From contig MOYA01000001.1 of NCBI GenBank assembly GCA_001899315.1, positions 559,105-623,104 on the forward strand: a stretch of 64,000 bases of DNA. Direction: 5' to 3'. The notes beneath the pieces are model-generated. The model saw only the letters and a program-made list of their open reading frames with translations, had not been told where the DNA came from and searched no databases. This document shows positions 1 through 8,319 of the stretch, piece by piece. A program made the position numbers and the translations under genes. Each line of letters begins with the position of its first letter. Within the stretch, counting starts at the first letter, position 1. Source of the DNA: Candidatus Obscuribacter phosphatis (GTDB taxonomy: Bacteria > Cyanobacteriota > Vampirovibrionia > Obscuribacterales > Obscuribacteraceae).

Positions 1-46
1 CTGCTTTGGGAGCAGTAGGTCGCAGGTTCAAATCCTGTCGTCCCGA
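1..46 (+). tRNA. tRNA-Pro(UGG), 3' part only
   Basis: The window opens inside a tRNA gene. Bases 1-16 form the 3' part of an anticodon arm: CTGC pairs with GCAG around the loop TTTGGGA, which places anticodon TGG (proline). A five-base variable loop follows. The T arm has stem GCAGG/CCTGT around loop TTCAAAT. The 3' acceptor strand CGTCCCG and discriminator A end at 46. No CCA is encoded. The 5' half lies outside the window. Confidence 0.9.
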
Positions 47-164
47 TACTTTCAGTTTGTGCTAAGTGCTTGGTATCAATTCTAGTCAGAAAAGATTTGC
101 TGCTGACTTTTGGTTCCGTTTATGTAAGCTCGCCACTTCCCGAGTATTTAACCAGTAGAGCCGA

Positions 165-1757
165 TTAGAATTCCAGGTTATTTTCAAGACCTAGACTTCT
201 TAGGCGCTCCTTTCTATTTTGTGAGACCGACTCGAGCAGCGACTTGTCATTATTGCCAAGATAGTACTGTCTAACCTTTAAGTAGGCTTGGTCAGATTTA
301 TTCAAAAGGCGGTCTGCTTCCTCTTTCTTTCCTTGTTTATGTAAGCTTGCCGCTTCTTCCATCTCGCCTAACATTAGGTCTTGCAGCACACATAATTCTG
401 CGTAAGTTCCTGGCTCTTGTGCTTGCCTGAACAGTTCTAACAGTGCTTCGGCTTTAGACCACTGCCCACGTTCTTCATACTTTGTCTTCAATTGCCGATA
501 AGAATCTGGTAGATAACAGAACTCTGTTCTTTTGAATTGATTGCATTTGATTTTGGCTATCGCTCTTAAGAACTCATCTGCTTTTTCAATCTCGTTGCGT
601 TCTAAATATGCTTCAGAGATTAGATATAGTCTATCGAGAATACAGTTTCCTTCTTCTGCCGCGGCTAGCTTAAGCGCTTGCTCTGCCAGTTTATCCCCTT
701 TCGACCGATCATCATATCTTATGTAGAAACCACTCAAATGAGCCATTGGTTCAATCAAGATCGCTCGGTCTTCTGCATGGTGCTTTTTGGCTGCATCAAG
801 CACTTTTATCCAGGCTTGCTCGACTTCCTTTATTCGCTTCGCAGCTGCAGGCATCCTATTCAGACTATTGATTCTCTCAAACTCATAACTGGCGGCACAT
901 AAGTTTTCGTTGTCGGCTGGTTTGTTCTTTAGGATCATTGCAAGCACGCAATCTAATAAGTCAATCGCGTTCATTCTTCGTCCACTACCGACAAAATACT
1001 CGGCTACTCTGGATGCGCCAGAAACATAGGGCACGGCGCCCGGTCTGTCCGAAGCCTTCAATATTCTGTGGATGGCTTCCCTTTCCTCGCTCTCGCGAAC
1101 TGTAGTCTTTAGATAGTTGAGTAGTAATTGCCAGAGTGGGCCTTCAGTATTTTGGCTGTCTGCTCTGCCTGCGCTGTCAGTACTTTGGAATTGCTTTAGA
1201 GACCTTACTGCTTCTTTGTAGAGACTATAGGCAGAGTATGTATCTCCGCATGCTAGGTATAGATTGCCGCGATTTGCCGCTTCTTGAATAAAGGTAACCG
1301 GATCTAAATCTCTTCTTCGCCAGGTTTCAAGAAACGATTTGGAATCAAGTTTCAATAGTTCCTTTATTCGTGCAACATTCTCTTCTTCAAGTTTCTTTTG
1401 ATGTGCTCTCTGCAGTAACTTGATTTCATAGTAATTTTGTTGAGGATTGGCTTTTGAGTGCTGCGTATTTTGGCTCGGTTTCTGCGCATCTTGGCTCGGT
1501 TTCTGCGCATCTTGGCTCGATTGCGCTAGTGCTGACGGTACGGCAAGCAGCAGTAGCTCTGCCAAATTTTGCACTGCAAGTTTTGGGGCTTTCAACTTCG
1601 AGACAGCTATTGTTGAGACAGCTGTTTTAAAGACAGCTGCGGTCTCAGACTCATCTGTTTCGCTAATGAAGCATACGTGGTGGCTCTGCCAAGACAAGAG
1701 CAAGGCAAAGCTCACAAATAGAGCTTCGGGAAGTTTGCTCTTCAACTTCTTAGTCAA
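165..1757 (-). CDS. Secreted/membrane-anchored TPR-like repeat protein
   Basis: A 530-residue protein of unknown function. The N-terminus (LPEALFVSFALLLSW) is a signal peptide or anchor. A low-complexity Ser/Gln linker with a repeated SQDAQKP heptad (about residues 80-100) follows. The rest is alpha-helical with TPR-like pairs (for example YLACGDTYSAYSLYKEAVR and KADEFLRAIAKI), so a periplasmic scaffold role is likely. The start is TTG; a TAA lies in frame just upstream and no ATG precedes the hydrophobic segment. It begins 36 bases after the DUF2252 gene on the same strand, so co-transcription is plausible. No enzymatic motif was seen. Confidence 0.8.
   Translation of the reverse strand: MTKKLKSKLPEALFVSFALLLSWQSHHVCFISETDESETAAVFKTAVSTIAVSKLKAPKLAVQNLAELLLLAVPSALAQSSQDAQKPSQDAQKPSQNTQHSKANPQQNYYEIKLLQRAHQKKLEEENVARIKELLKLDSKSFLETWRRRDLDPVTFIQEAANRGNLYLACGDTYSAYSLYKEAVRSLKQFQSTDSAGRADSQNTEGPLWQLLLNYLKTTVRESEEREAIHRILKASDRPGAVPYVSGASRVAEYFVGSGRRMNAIDLLDCVLAMILKNKPADNENLCAASYEFERINSLNRMPAAAKRIKEVEQAWIKVLDAAKKHHAEDRAILIEPMAHLSGFYIRYDDRSKGDKLAEQALKLAAAEEGNCILDRLYLISEAYLERNEIEKADEFLRAIAKIKCNQFKRTEFCYLPDSYRQLKTKYEERGQWSKAEALLELFRQAQEPGTYAELCVLQDLMLGEMEEAASLHKQGKKEEADRLLNKSDQAYLKVRQYYLGNNDKSLLESVSQNRKERLRSLGLENNLEF
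1470..1511. repeat. 21-bp tandem repeat, two full copies
   Basis: Two identical 21-bp copies (1470-1490 and 1491-1511) with a partial third lie inside the reading frame above. They encode the SQDAQKP heptad of the linker. The period is a multiple of three, so copy number can change without a frameshift. Confidence 0.9.
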
Positions 1758-1793
1758 GGTGACACCAAAATCACTTGCTGCTTATGACACTAT

Positions 1794-3359
1794 CTAACCG
1801 GTCATTACTTCAATTAGCCCCTCTCTCACCGCCTCGACAAGCCTTGTATGATCTTCTTTATTCTGTTCGGCGTATTTCACCGAAAACTCTCCGATTGCCT
1901 CGGCGAAGACGTCTCCCTTGCCTATATAGCCGGCAATAATCGAAGCATCGCCTGAACGGGCATGGGCCCGGGCTAGCGCCCATCCGCAATTGCGTGCATA
2001 GCCAAGCATGTTTTCTGGAGTAAAGATCTCGACCAAGGGTTTCACTTTGACATCGCGTAGCTGTCTTACATAGTAGTGCTTTTCGGTGACGCTGACATAG
2101 TGACCAAGGAACATGTCGCTAGCCGCCTGCATTAGCCGTTGCCCGGTGACTACTCTCTGACCGTTTGTTGTTTCGTTTTTGAAGTGTGAGTATCTCTCAA
2201 GCACAGACTTTCTGGCTTCTTTTACTTGCAAAAACAACGGATCATCTTCTGCTGCAAATAAGAGTGCGATTCCGCAGACTGTGCCGACCGAGCCTACGCC
2301 GACAACTTTGATGGCGTTATCAACCATTTCATAGCGGTCAAACAACACTCGTTTATCCATCGAAAGTGATTCACGATAACGGGCAATTGATTCTTCAATA
2401 CGTTCTACTTGGGCTGCCGATCCATAGTCTTCAACGTGAAAAATCAACGGCGGCTGATCTTTGATACGAGGCTTGCCGTCTACCACATGACCAAGTTTGA
2501 CGAACTCTTCAAAAGAATCCCTCTTTAGAGCTTTCTCCAAGACCTTTTTCCTCAGCTTCTTAAGTTGCTTGTCAGAGGTGAGTTCAATAAGGTCTTTATA
2601 GTCTAGATAGGAATACCATGCATCAAGTGTGCTTAATTCCGATAGTTCCTTCATTCTGTCTCGATAACACTGAACGACTCGCATAGCCGCTTTTCGTCCG
2701 TCCGAAAGCTTGTGTCCATTATTGAGAGAGGCAATGACAAAGCTTGCTGTTAACCTCTTCAGGTCCCATTCCCATGATGCCGGAAATGTTTCGTCAAAGT
2801 CATTTATATCGAAAATGATATTTCGCTCTGGTGTCGCAAAGGCGCCAAAGTTCATCAAATGACAGTCACCGCAAGATTGCACTGCATAGTCGGTAGCGGC
2901 GGTATCAGCTAAGTCTGAAGCCATTATGTTGGCAGCGCCCCGGAAAAAGGCAAAGGGAGAGGTGAGCATTCGTCCATATCGAATCGGTACGAGATGTTCC
3001 AACCGTCCTTCGCTCGATTCGACCAAGAGTTCTACTGGATTTTCTCGCCCGGATTTGTTTACAGTAAATTCGGCGTGAGCCTCTCTAGAGCATTTTAGTC
3101 TCATGGCCCGACCAAACTCATAGCGCTCTTTTCTGGTCTGCATATGGGTCGGTTTATTCAGATACTCGGCTTCAATGGGCTCTGGTCTGAACTTCGGCAC
3201 TACTGACTTGGCTTCTTGCGGGGAAACATGCTCAGCTAGATGCGGCGCTTGGGTATTTTGAGTTTCAGCCTTTTGAGTTTCAACCTTTTGAGTTTCAACC
3301 TGAGGTCTCTCGGTCAACTCTTGTACGGCCGCTCTAGCCTTGTCTTTCTTATTTCCCAT
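1794..3359 (-). CDS. DUF2252 family protein
   Basis: The body matches DUF2252: PIRYGRMLTSPFAFFRGAA, then CGDCHLMNFGAFATPERN, then IIFDINDFDETFPASWEWD, the arrangement that gives this family its distant kinase/phosphotransferase resemblance (conserved CGDxHxxNFG and DFDE). The biochemical role of the family is not known to me. An open frame extends to 3461, but the ATG at 3359 (MGNKKDKARAAVQ) has GGAG six bases upstream while the earlier starts have no clear site, so I place the start here (521 aa). The N-terminal region has a QKVET repeat. The gene lies upstream of the TPR-like gene on the same strand. Confidence 0.85.
   Translation of the reverse strand: MGNKKDKARAAVQELTERPQVETQKVETQKAETQNTQAPHLAEHVSPQEAKSVVPKFRPEPIEAEYLNKPTHMQTRKERYEFGRAMRLKCSREAHAEFTVNKSGRENPVELLVESSEGRLEHLVPIRYGRMLTSPFAFFRGAANIMASDLADTAATDYAVQSCGDCHLMNFGAFATPERNIIFDINDFDETFPASWEWDLKRLTASFVIASLNNGHKLSDGRKAAMRVVQCYRDRMKELSELSTLDAWYSYLDYKDLIELTSDKQLKKLRKKVLEKALKRDSFEEFVKLGHVVDGKPRIKDQPPLIFHVEDYGSAAQVERIEESIARYRESLSMDKRVLFDRYEMVDNAIKVVGVGSVGTVCGIALLFAAEDDPLFLQVKEARKSVLERYSHFKNETTNGQRVVTGQRLMQAASDMFLGHYVSVTEKHYYVRQLRDVKVKPLVEIFTPENMLGYARNCGWALARAHARSGDASIIAGYIGKGDVFAEAIGEFSVKYAEQNKEDHTRLVEAVREGLIEVMTG
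3256..3300. repeat. 15-bp tandem repeat, three copies
   Basis: Three 15-bp units (3256-3270, 3271-3285, 3286-3300), differing at one base, lie in the DUF2252 gene and encode the VETQK pentapeptide repeats near the N-terminus, outside the conserved domain. Confidence 0.9.
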
Positions 3360-3646
3360 TGCCAACTCCATATGGTCGCCCGTACCTAAAGAGGTCTTAC
3401 CCACATAGAGGTGTCTAATAAATCTGTTTGAGCCTTTAGATTCTAAAACTAATGATGTCACTGAAAGCAGGGAGTTGCTGTTCTGATCTTCAAGTCTAAG
3501 ATTAAGGAGGGTGGTTTTGATTAATGTTGATTTGTGAATATACGGGGCTTTTAAAAATTTACCGTCAGCCCCAAATGTATCAAACGCTCATTCCGTCACT
3601 CAAAAAATTAAGCGACATACAGTCTATCCAAATGTCACTTAAAACC

Positions 3647-4828
3647 TCAAAGCGGCTCGGGCTCACCTTGTTCTCTTGGCATTGTGTTGATTTCCAAGAC
3701 CACGCGGGTGCCTTTCTGTGGTTTGGAATCGAACCAAACTTTGGCGGGAAAAATTCTATCAATTAGTTCGGTTCTCTCTCTGATGATGCCTGTGCCGCTG
3801 CCACCAGCTGTGGTGCGTCCGCCGCGATTTTGACTGCTTTCACTTAAGCTAAAGCCTTTGCCGTCATCGCTTATACTCATGATGAAAAGATTGTGGTCTA
3901 CACCAATAATCACATTTGTCATTGATGCATCGGCGTGTTTCGCCACGTTGTTTAGGCATTCCTGAGCGATTCTGTATATATGCAGTTCAACCTCGCTGGG
4001 GAATGTTGGCAGTTCTTCAGGGCATTCGAATTGACATGGGCAGCCTAAATGTTTCGAAGCAGAGTTGCAAAGTTCGGAGAGTAGGGGGCGCAGACCGCAG
4101 TCTCTGAGGTCTCTCGGATAAAGGTCTTGGCAGATTTCTCGCAGCTTGACTGAGATTTCGTCCACGAGGTCATGCAGTTCTTCGTTGCTATTTTTAGCCG
4201 ATAAAGAACGTTTCAAAAGCATGACATTGCCGAGCACAACATCGTGAATCTCGCGAGCCAGCGAGCTTAAGATTACTTCTTGCTGGTCGACAATTTTTTG
4301 CACCAGGGCGTGCTTCTCGTCTACAAGCGCTCTGACCACTCCGGCAAAGCTATAACCGGCGGCGATAAGTCTTAGCGGCTCGGGCATGCCGTCTATGTCA
4401 CTGCGAGTGCGGCTGACTACGTCTTTAAACAGACCGCGCATAAGGGCATTCATTTCGTCGCCTGTGACTACGACATCGCTTACGGTCCAGGCGCCGAGAT
4501 CGCGGTCGTGCACTTTAAGAGTTAGTTTGTTGCGAGAGGGCAGCTCGCTATCTGGCAGGGTCATTATTTCGGTGGCGGGAATGATGAAGCAGTCGACGCT
4601 TTCTTCTCTTCCTCTGACGGTAATAGCCCACTGCGAAGTGGCGACGATTAGACGTTTGTCGCCGTTTGGGTGGGTCGTCTTTTGCACCGACATGTGCAGC
4701 AATTCGTCTTCAACTGTCGAGTTATAGCGCCGCACTAAAAGAGTAAAGAACTCTTCCAACGAAAGCAAGAGAGCTTCAAAAGGTTGCTCTCGCTCTTTGC
4801 CTTCTTCTAGTTGCTGGTTGACTTTCAT
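3647..4828 (-). CDS. Cytoplasmic NarL-type sensor histidine kinase
   Basis: A 393-residue histidine kinase of the HisKA_3 class. About 180 N-terminal residues have no recognisable sensor domain and no membrane segment. The phosphoacceptor box is LAREIHDVVLGNV (His near residue 195). The ATPase domain shows the N box CLNNVAKHADA, the D box SDDGKGFSL and the late glycine box GSGTGIIRERTELI, so it should be active. Its ATG overlaps the stop of the response regulator gene by one base (TGATG), which implies translational coupling and a cognate pair. Being soluble, it probably senses an internal signal. A PP2C phosphatase heads the operon, so Ser/Thr dephosphorylation may be part of the same pathway (inference). 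Confidence 0.93.
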   Translation of the reverse strand: MKVNQQLEEGKEREQPFEALLLSLEEFFTLLVRRYNSTVEDELLHMSVQKTTHPNGDKRLIVATSQWAITVRGREESVDCFIIPATEIMTLPDSELPSRNKLTLKVHDRDLGAWTVSDVVVTGDEMNALMRGLFKDVVSRTRSDIDGMPEPLRLIAAGYSFAGVVRALVDEKHALVQKIVDQQEVILSSLAREIHDVVLGNVMLLKRSLSAKNSNEELHDLVDEISVKLREICQDLYPRDLRDCGLRPLLSELCNSASKHLGCPCQFECPEELPTFPSEVELHIYRIAQECLNNVAKHADASMTNVIIGVDHNLFIMSISDDGKGFSLSESSQNRGGRTTAGGSGTGIIRERTELIDRIFPAKVWFDSKPQKGTRVVLEINTMPREQGEPEPL

Positions 4829-5484
4829 CAGTCTGACTCTAGCTTGCCAAAACCGCTATCGACCGCCCAGGCAATCAGCGACTCGCGCCCGTCTAATTTG
4901 AGCTTGTCTATAAGGGCTTCAACTTGCTTTCTCACGGTTTCAGGTGATGTTTGTCTCTGGGCGCCGATGTCTTGATACTTAAGCCCCCTGGCTAAAAGGG
5001 TGAGCAGATGTCTTTCGGCGCTGGTCAAATGAGGTTGGTTTTGTCGAGTTAGATCGGCTGAAATTACCGGCGTTCTGCCGTGATGAACATCTCTTATAGC
5101 CTCGGCTATTTTGGCGAGCGGCTCTGATTTGAGCAAAAAGCCATCGACGCCGGCTTGCATGACAATTTGCATAATTGCCGGTCGAGTCTCTCCTGAAAAT
5201 ACCAATACTCTAGATGACTTCAAGCTGCAAAAGGTCTCACTAAGAGTCTTGGGTCCGCTCGAGTCAGGAAGATGCAGGTCGAGCAGTATCACATGTGGTG
5301 CGTGTTCTTGGGCTAGTTTAAGGGCCGCGCTCTTACTAGTTGCGGTGCCAACTACTTCCAGGTCGGGCTCTTCAGTCAACTGCATCTTCAGACCCTTGAG
5401 AGTGGCCTCGTGGTCTTCCACCAGCAGCACTTTTATTTTTTCCGCTTTCTTATCTGTACTGATGACCGTCCCTGCCTTAATCAA
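4828..5484 (-). CDS. NarL/LuxR-family response regulator
   Basis: A 218-residue regulator: receiver domain at about 18-135 with acidic pair ED (KVLLVEDHEATLKG), phosphoacceptor Asp69 in VILLDLHLPDSSG, and switch lysine in LLKSEP. A LuxR-type helix-turn-helix follows at about 150-215 (LTSAERHLLTLLARGLKYQD, then SPETVRKQVEALIDKL). It probably activates or represses transcription when phosphorylated by the adjacent kinase. The start is TTG at 5484, nine bases past the PP2C stop; no ATG precedes the receiver domain in frame. The site upstream is weak, so translation may depend on coupling to the PP2C gene. Confidence 0.92.
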   Translation of the reverse strand: MIKAGTVISTDKKAEKIKVLLVEDHEATLKGLKMQLTEEPDLEVVGTATSKSAALKLAQEHAPHVILLDLHLPDSSGPKTLSETFCSLKSSRVLVFSGETRPAIMQIVMQAGVDGFLLKSEPLAKIAEAIRDVHHGRTPVISADLTRQNQPHLTSAERHLLTLLARGLKYQDIGAQRQTSPETVRKQVEALIDKLKLDGRESLIAWAVDSGFGKLESD

Positions 5485-5492
5485 TCGCCCAA

Positions 5493-6302
5493 TTATTTCT
5501 CAGCTGTGACCTGGGGCATGCTTACTGTGGCTTTGCCGGGCACGTCTTTCTTTGATACTAGTTTGGCTGAGAGTATGGTGACATTATCTGGAGCATTGCG
5601 ACTCAAAACCATCTCAAGCAATGTAGCGCAGGCTTCTTCCGGGCACTCGAACTTTTCCACGGTTTCTTTGATTTCTTCTTCTTGCACGACTTCAGATAGC
5701 CCGTCGCTGGCTAGCACCAGCCAGTCGCCGAAGTTCATTACCTTCAAGCAATAGTCGGCAGAGACGTTCTCGTCGTGACCGAGGCATCGGGTGATTATGC
5801 TGCGAAAGGGACTGACTCGGCATTGCTCTTTGGTGAGCTGGCCGCGTCTAAACATTTCCATAACCACCGAATGATCTGAAGTGAGACCTTCCACCGAACT
5901 GGCTACTGTACTTATATATGTGGCGCGGCTGTCGCCTACGTGACCGATATGGGCATGACCGTTCTCAGACAGAACTGCCATAACAAGGGTGGTTCCCATA
6001 TTTGGCGAGTCCCGACTTTCAAGGGCGGCGGTGCGCACCGAGGTATTGGCCGCGGCAACAGCGTTTTGAATCCAGGCTTCGACCGACTTGGCATTATTGA
6101 TATCGGGCTTGTCTTCTTCCCACAGTCTTTCAATAGTTTCCACCGCTAGCTTGCTTGCTCGTTCGCCACCGCTGGCGCCGCCCATACCATCTGCCACCAC
6201 CAAAAGCGCTCTATCTTGGCTAATAAAGAAATTGTCTTGGTTATCTTTCCTTTTTAGACCCCGGTCGGTGAGACCAGCGGTCACCCAGGTTAGGTTTTGC
6301 AT
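5493..6302 (-). CDS. PP2C-family protein Ser/Thr phosphatase
   Basis: A 269-residue PPM/PP2C phosphatase. The metal-binding motifs are intact: RKDNQDNF (residues 18-25), VVADGMGGASGG (about 36-47), HIGHVGDSRATYI and LASDGLSEVV, with the final Asp in NAPDNVT. It should remove phosphate from Ser/Thr residues of cytosolic targets. There is no signal peptide or membrane segment. The ATG at 6302 has GGAG eight bases upstream. It is the first gene of a three-gene operon with a response regulator and histidine kinase. A candidate partner is the Ser/Thr kinase encoded at 14.6-16.6 kb, but nothing in the sequence links them directly. Confidence 0.95.
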   Translation of the reverse strand: MQNLTWVTAGLTDRGLKRKDNQDNFFISQDRALLVVADGMGGASGGERASKLAVETIERLWEEDKPDINNAKSVEAWIQNAVAAANTSVRTAALESRDSPNMGTTLVMAVLSENGHAHIGHVGDSRATYISTVASSVEGLTSDHSVVMEMFRRGQLTKEQCRVSPFRSIITRCLGHDENVSADYCLKVMNFGDWLVLASDGLSEVVQEEEIKETVEKFECPEEACATLLEMVLSRNAPDNVTILSAKLVSKKDVPGKATVSMPQVTAEK

Positions 6303-6447
6303 GGTGGTGCTCCAGATTCTTGCCAGTTAGCGGTCACTACTTTGCAGCGATGCCTTTATTAAGTGCTTCCCTTATCCCATAATAGGGGCTCATTAAGTCA
6401 GACGTAATTCCCGATTCCGGGTATTTGCGTATATGAGGTGAGACGGC

Positions 6448-7206
6448 TTGAGCCTGAGAAAGTTGCAAAGCTTGGTTTCCAGACCAATTTTACTCAAAAT
6501 TGCTTACTTGTTCTTTACATATATCTACCTGGTTCTCCTTATTGCTGGTTCGGTCTTGGCTGCTCCCCCGACAGACTTTGACTCCAAAGGACCATTTCAG
6601 GCTGAAATGGTCGATGGTGCAGGGCTTATAGAGAAAATGGTGAAAGAAGCCGACTCTTTGAAAGACTATTCTTTGGTTTTCGAGACTATTACTTTCAAAG
6701 GGAAAGAGACAATAAATGAAAGGGGCAAGCTTTCGTTCAAGAAGCCTAAGCTTATGCGTCTAGAAGAGATTGGTGACTATAAAAAAGGTTCTCTGGCTGT
6801 TCTCTGCAAAGATGGCATGGTGCGCGCCCATGCCGGTGGTCTGATAAAGTTTGTCACCCTGACAATGCGTCCCGATGACAAACAGCTTGATGCTGCCAAT
6901 GGCGATAAAATGGAAGACTCTGACTTGGCATCTCTGGCCAATTTGCTCGCCCGTAGAATCAAGGAAGGAATTCTCTCCCGTGCCACTGCCAAGCCGGTCC
7001 CCTGCAATCTTGGTAACGGAACTGCCTATGTGCTTGAACTATTTCATAAGAGCAATCCGACAGTTTGTCTCAAGAGAGTATATGTAGATCCCGTAAGCCA
7101 CTTGCCGCTGCGCTGGGATGACTATGATTACAAGACCCCCTGCACCAGCAAATGGTTTGATATTCGCACCAATATAGGACTTTCCGATGACTTGTTCAAA
7201 ATCTAG
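6448..7206 (+). CDS. Secreted DUF1571/LolA-like protein
   Basis: A 252-residue exported protein. After a signal/anchor (IAYLFFTYIYLVLLIAGSV) it has the pattern of the DUF1571 and lipoprotein-sorting folds: LKDYSLVFETITFKGKE, then KLSFKKPKLMRLEE, and near the C-terminus YVDPVSHLPLRWDDYD. Such half-barrel proteins bind lipid or lipoprotein in the periplasm; the specific role is unknown. The start is TTG at 6448 with GAGGTGA about seven bases upstream. It overlaps the next gene by 20 bases, so the two are almost certainly co-transcribed. Confidence 0.85.
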   Translation: MSLRKLQSLVSRPILLKIAYLFFTYIYLVLLIAGSVLAAPPTDFDSKGPFQAEMVDGAGLIEKMVKEADSLKDYSLVFETITFKGKETINERGKLSFKKPKLMRLEEIGDYKKGSLAVLCKDGMVRAHAGGLIKFVTLTMRPDDKQLDAANGDKMEDSDLASLANLLARRIKEGILSRATAKPVPCNLGNGTAYVLELFHKSNPTVCLKRVYVDPVSHLPLRWDDYDYKTPCTSKWFDIRTNIGLSDDLFKI

Positions 7207-8158
7207 ACAGAGTTTTTCTTTTGCAGTAGCTGTTCAGGCGGCGATTGCCCTCTCTTGCTTGACAGTAAATGCGGCGCAGGCCCAAAAGCCGGTTAAGTTT
7301 TCTGATGCCATTCCCGAATTAAGTAAGCTGCGTAAAGATGCTTTTCGTACTCCTGATGCCAAACCAGGTATGCGAGTGCTCAAGCCCTATTCAGAGGCTA
7401 GCTTGAGCAAAATCTTGAACGAGCGGGTGGAAACAATTGAAGGTGTCGATCGCCTCAGCTTTGATGCTTTTGCCGACAAAGTTTTAGCCGGCACTTCAGC
7501 TGATCTTTCAGCTGGAATTTATATGACCACGAATAACGCCGAGATCAAAAGGCATATTCTCTTTCCGGCCTATCCAAAGAAGTATTGGCCGACCGTAAAG
7601 GAATATCTTGATCTGATCGCTTTGCAGTGCGGCGCTCGCTGGTCTTACGATCGCAATAATCAGTATGTGCCTGATAATCAGGCTTTTAGACAACTAGCCG
7701 ATCAGTATGCGCGCTTCGACTTTGTGCCTGGTGCGGCGGCGCCGTCTTACACCATAACTTTGCCCAGCGGCTGGTTAGCCGCCCCGAAAAGCTATGGTAT
7801 TAGCTATGGTGGCAAAGACTATATGCAGGCTTTGGAAATATACGAACTAGGTGCTATGTCGCCTGAGAATGCTAAAGATGCCGCCTATGTAAAAGGAGAC
7901 TTTGCCAAAGACGTCCTTGCTCTCTGGACTGAAGGGCTGAAGCCTCTCTCTGTAGTGAAACGCGTGAGAGTCGGCGCTTATGACGGCTATGTTTTTGAAA
8001 CAATCATAGATGCGCGTTCCGGCAAGGTGTATTACAAGCAGTGGCTGTTCGTCGCCGGCAATAAGGCCTATACAGCCATTTCGCGCATGCCTGAGGCGAG
8101 CAAAGCGGCAGTTTTGCCGGGGGCTGAAAGAGCTTTGTCGAGCTTCAAACTAAAGTAA
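7187..8158 (+). CDS. Secreted protein with PsbP/LpqN-like C-terminal half
   Basis: A 323-residue exported protein with a clear signal peptide (FAVAVQAAIALSCLTVNAAQA). The C-terminal half reads like the Mog1p/PsbP/LpqN alpha-beta sandwich: YTITLPSGWLAAPKSYG at the start, then VRVGAYDGYVFETIIDAR, then KAYTAISRMPE and the final SFKLK strand. I assign the fold by pattern only. The N-terminal half (about 35-190) is unrecognised. The gene begins inside the preceding gene (20-base overlap, different frame). Function unknown; probably periplasmic. Confidence 0.85.
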   Translation: MTCSKSRQSFSFAVAVQAAIALSCLTVNAAQAQKPVKFSDAIPELSKLRKDAFRTPDAKPGMRVLKPYSEASLSKILNERVETIEGVDRLSFDAFADKVLAGTSADLSAGIYMTTNNAEIKRHILFPAYPKKYWPTVKEYLDLIALQCGARWSYDRNNQYVPDNQAFRQLADQYARFDFVPGAAAPSYTITLPSGWLAAPKSYGISYGGKDYMQALEIYELGAMSPENAKDAAYVKGDFAKDVLALWTEGLKPLSVVKRVRVGAYDGYVFETIIDARSGKVYYKQWLFVAGNKAYTAISRMPEASKAAVLPGAERALSSFKLK

Positions 8159-8189
8159 GCAAGCTGATTTGACAATGATGATAATGAGA

Positions 8190-8241
8190 GCAGTTAAGCA
8201 GAGCAATTGAGCAGAGCAGTTAAGCAGAGCAATTAAGCAGG
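8190..8241. repeat. 13-bp tandem repeat, four copies
   Basis: Four 13-bp units (GCAGTTAAGCAGA, GCAATTGAGCAGA, GCAGTTAAGCAGA, GCAATTAAGCAGG) lie in the spacer between two convergent genes. Alternating GTTAA and ATTRA variants suggest that a 26-bp pair was duplicated. No terminator with a T-run was seen in this spacer. Confidence 0.93.
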
Positions 8242-8319
8242 TTAGCTAAATAAGCCTAGCTGACCATTCGCTCTCAAATTCACTCTCACTTTCACTCCCA
8301 CTGAAAGATCGGCCTGGCT

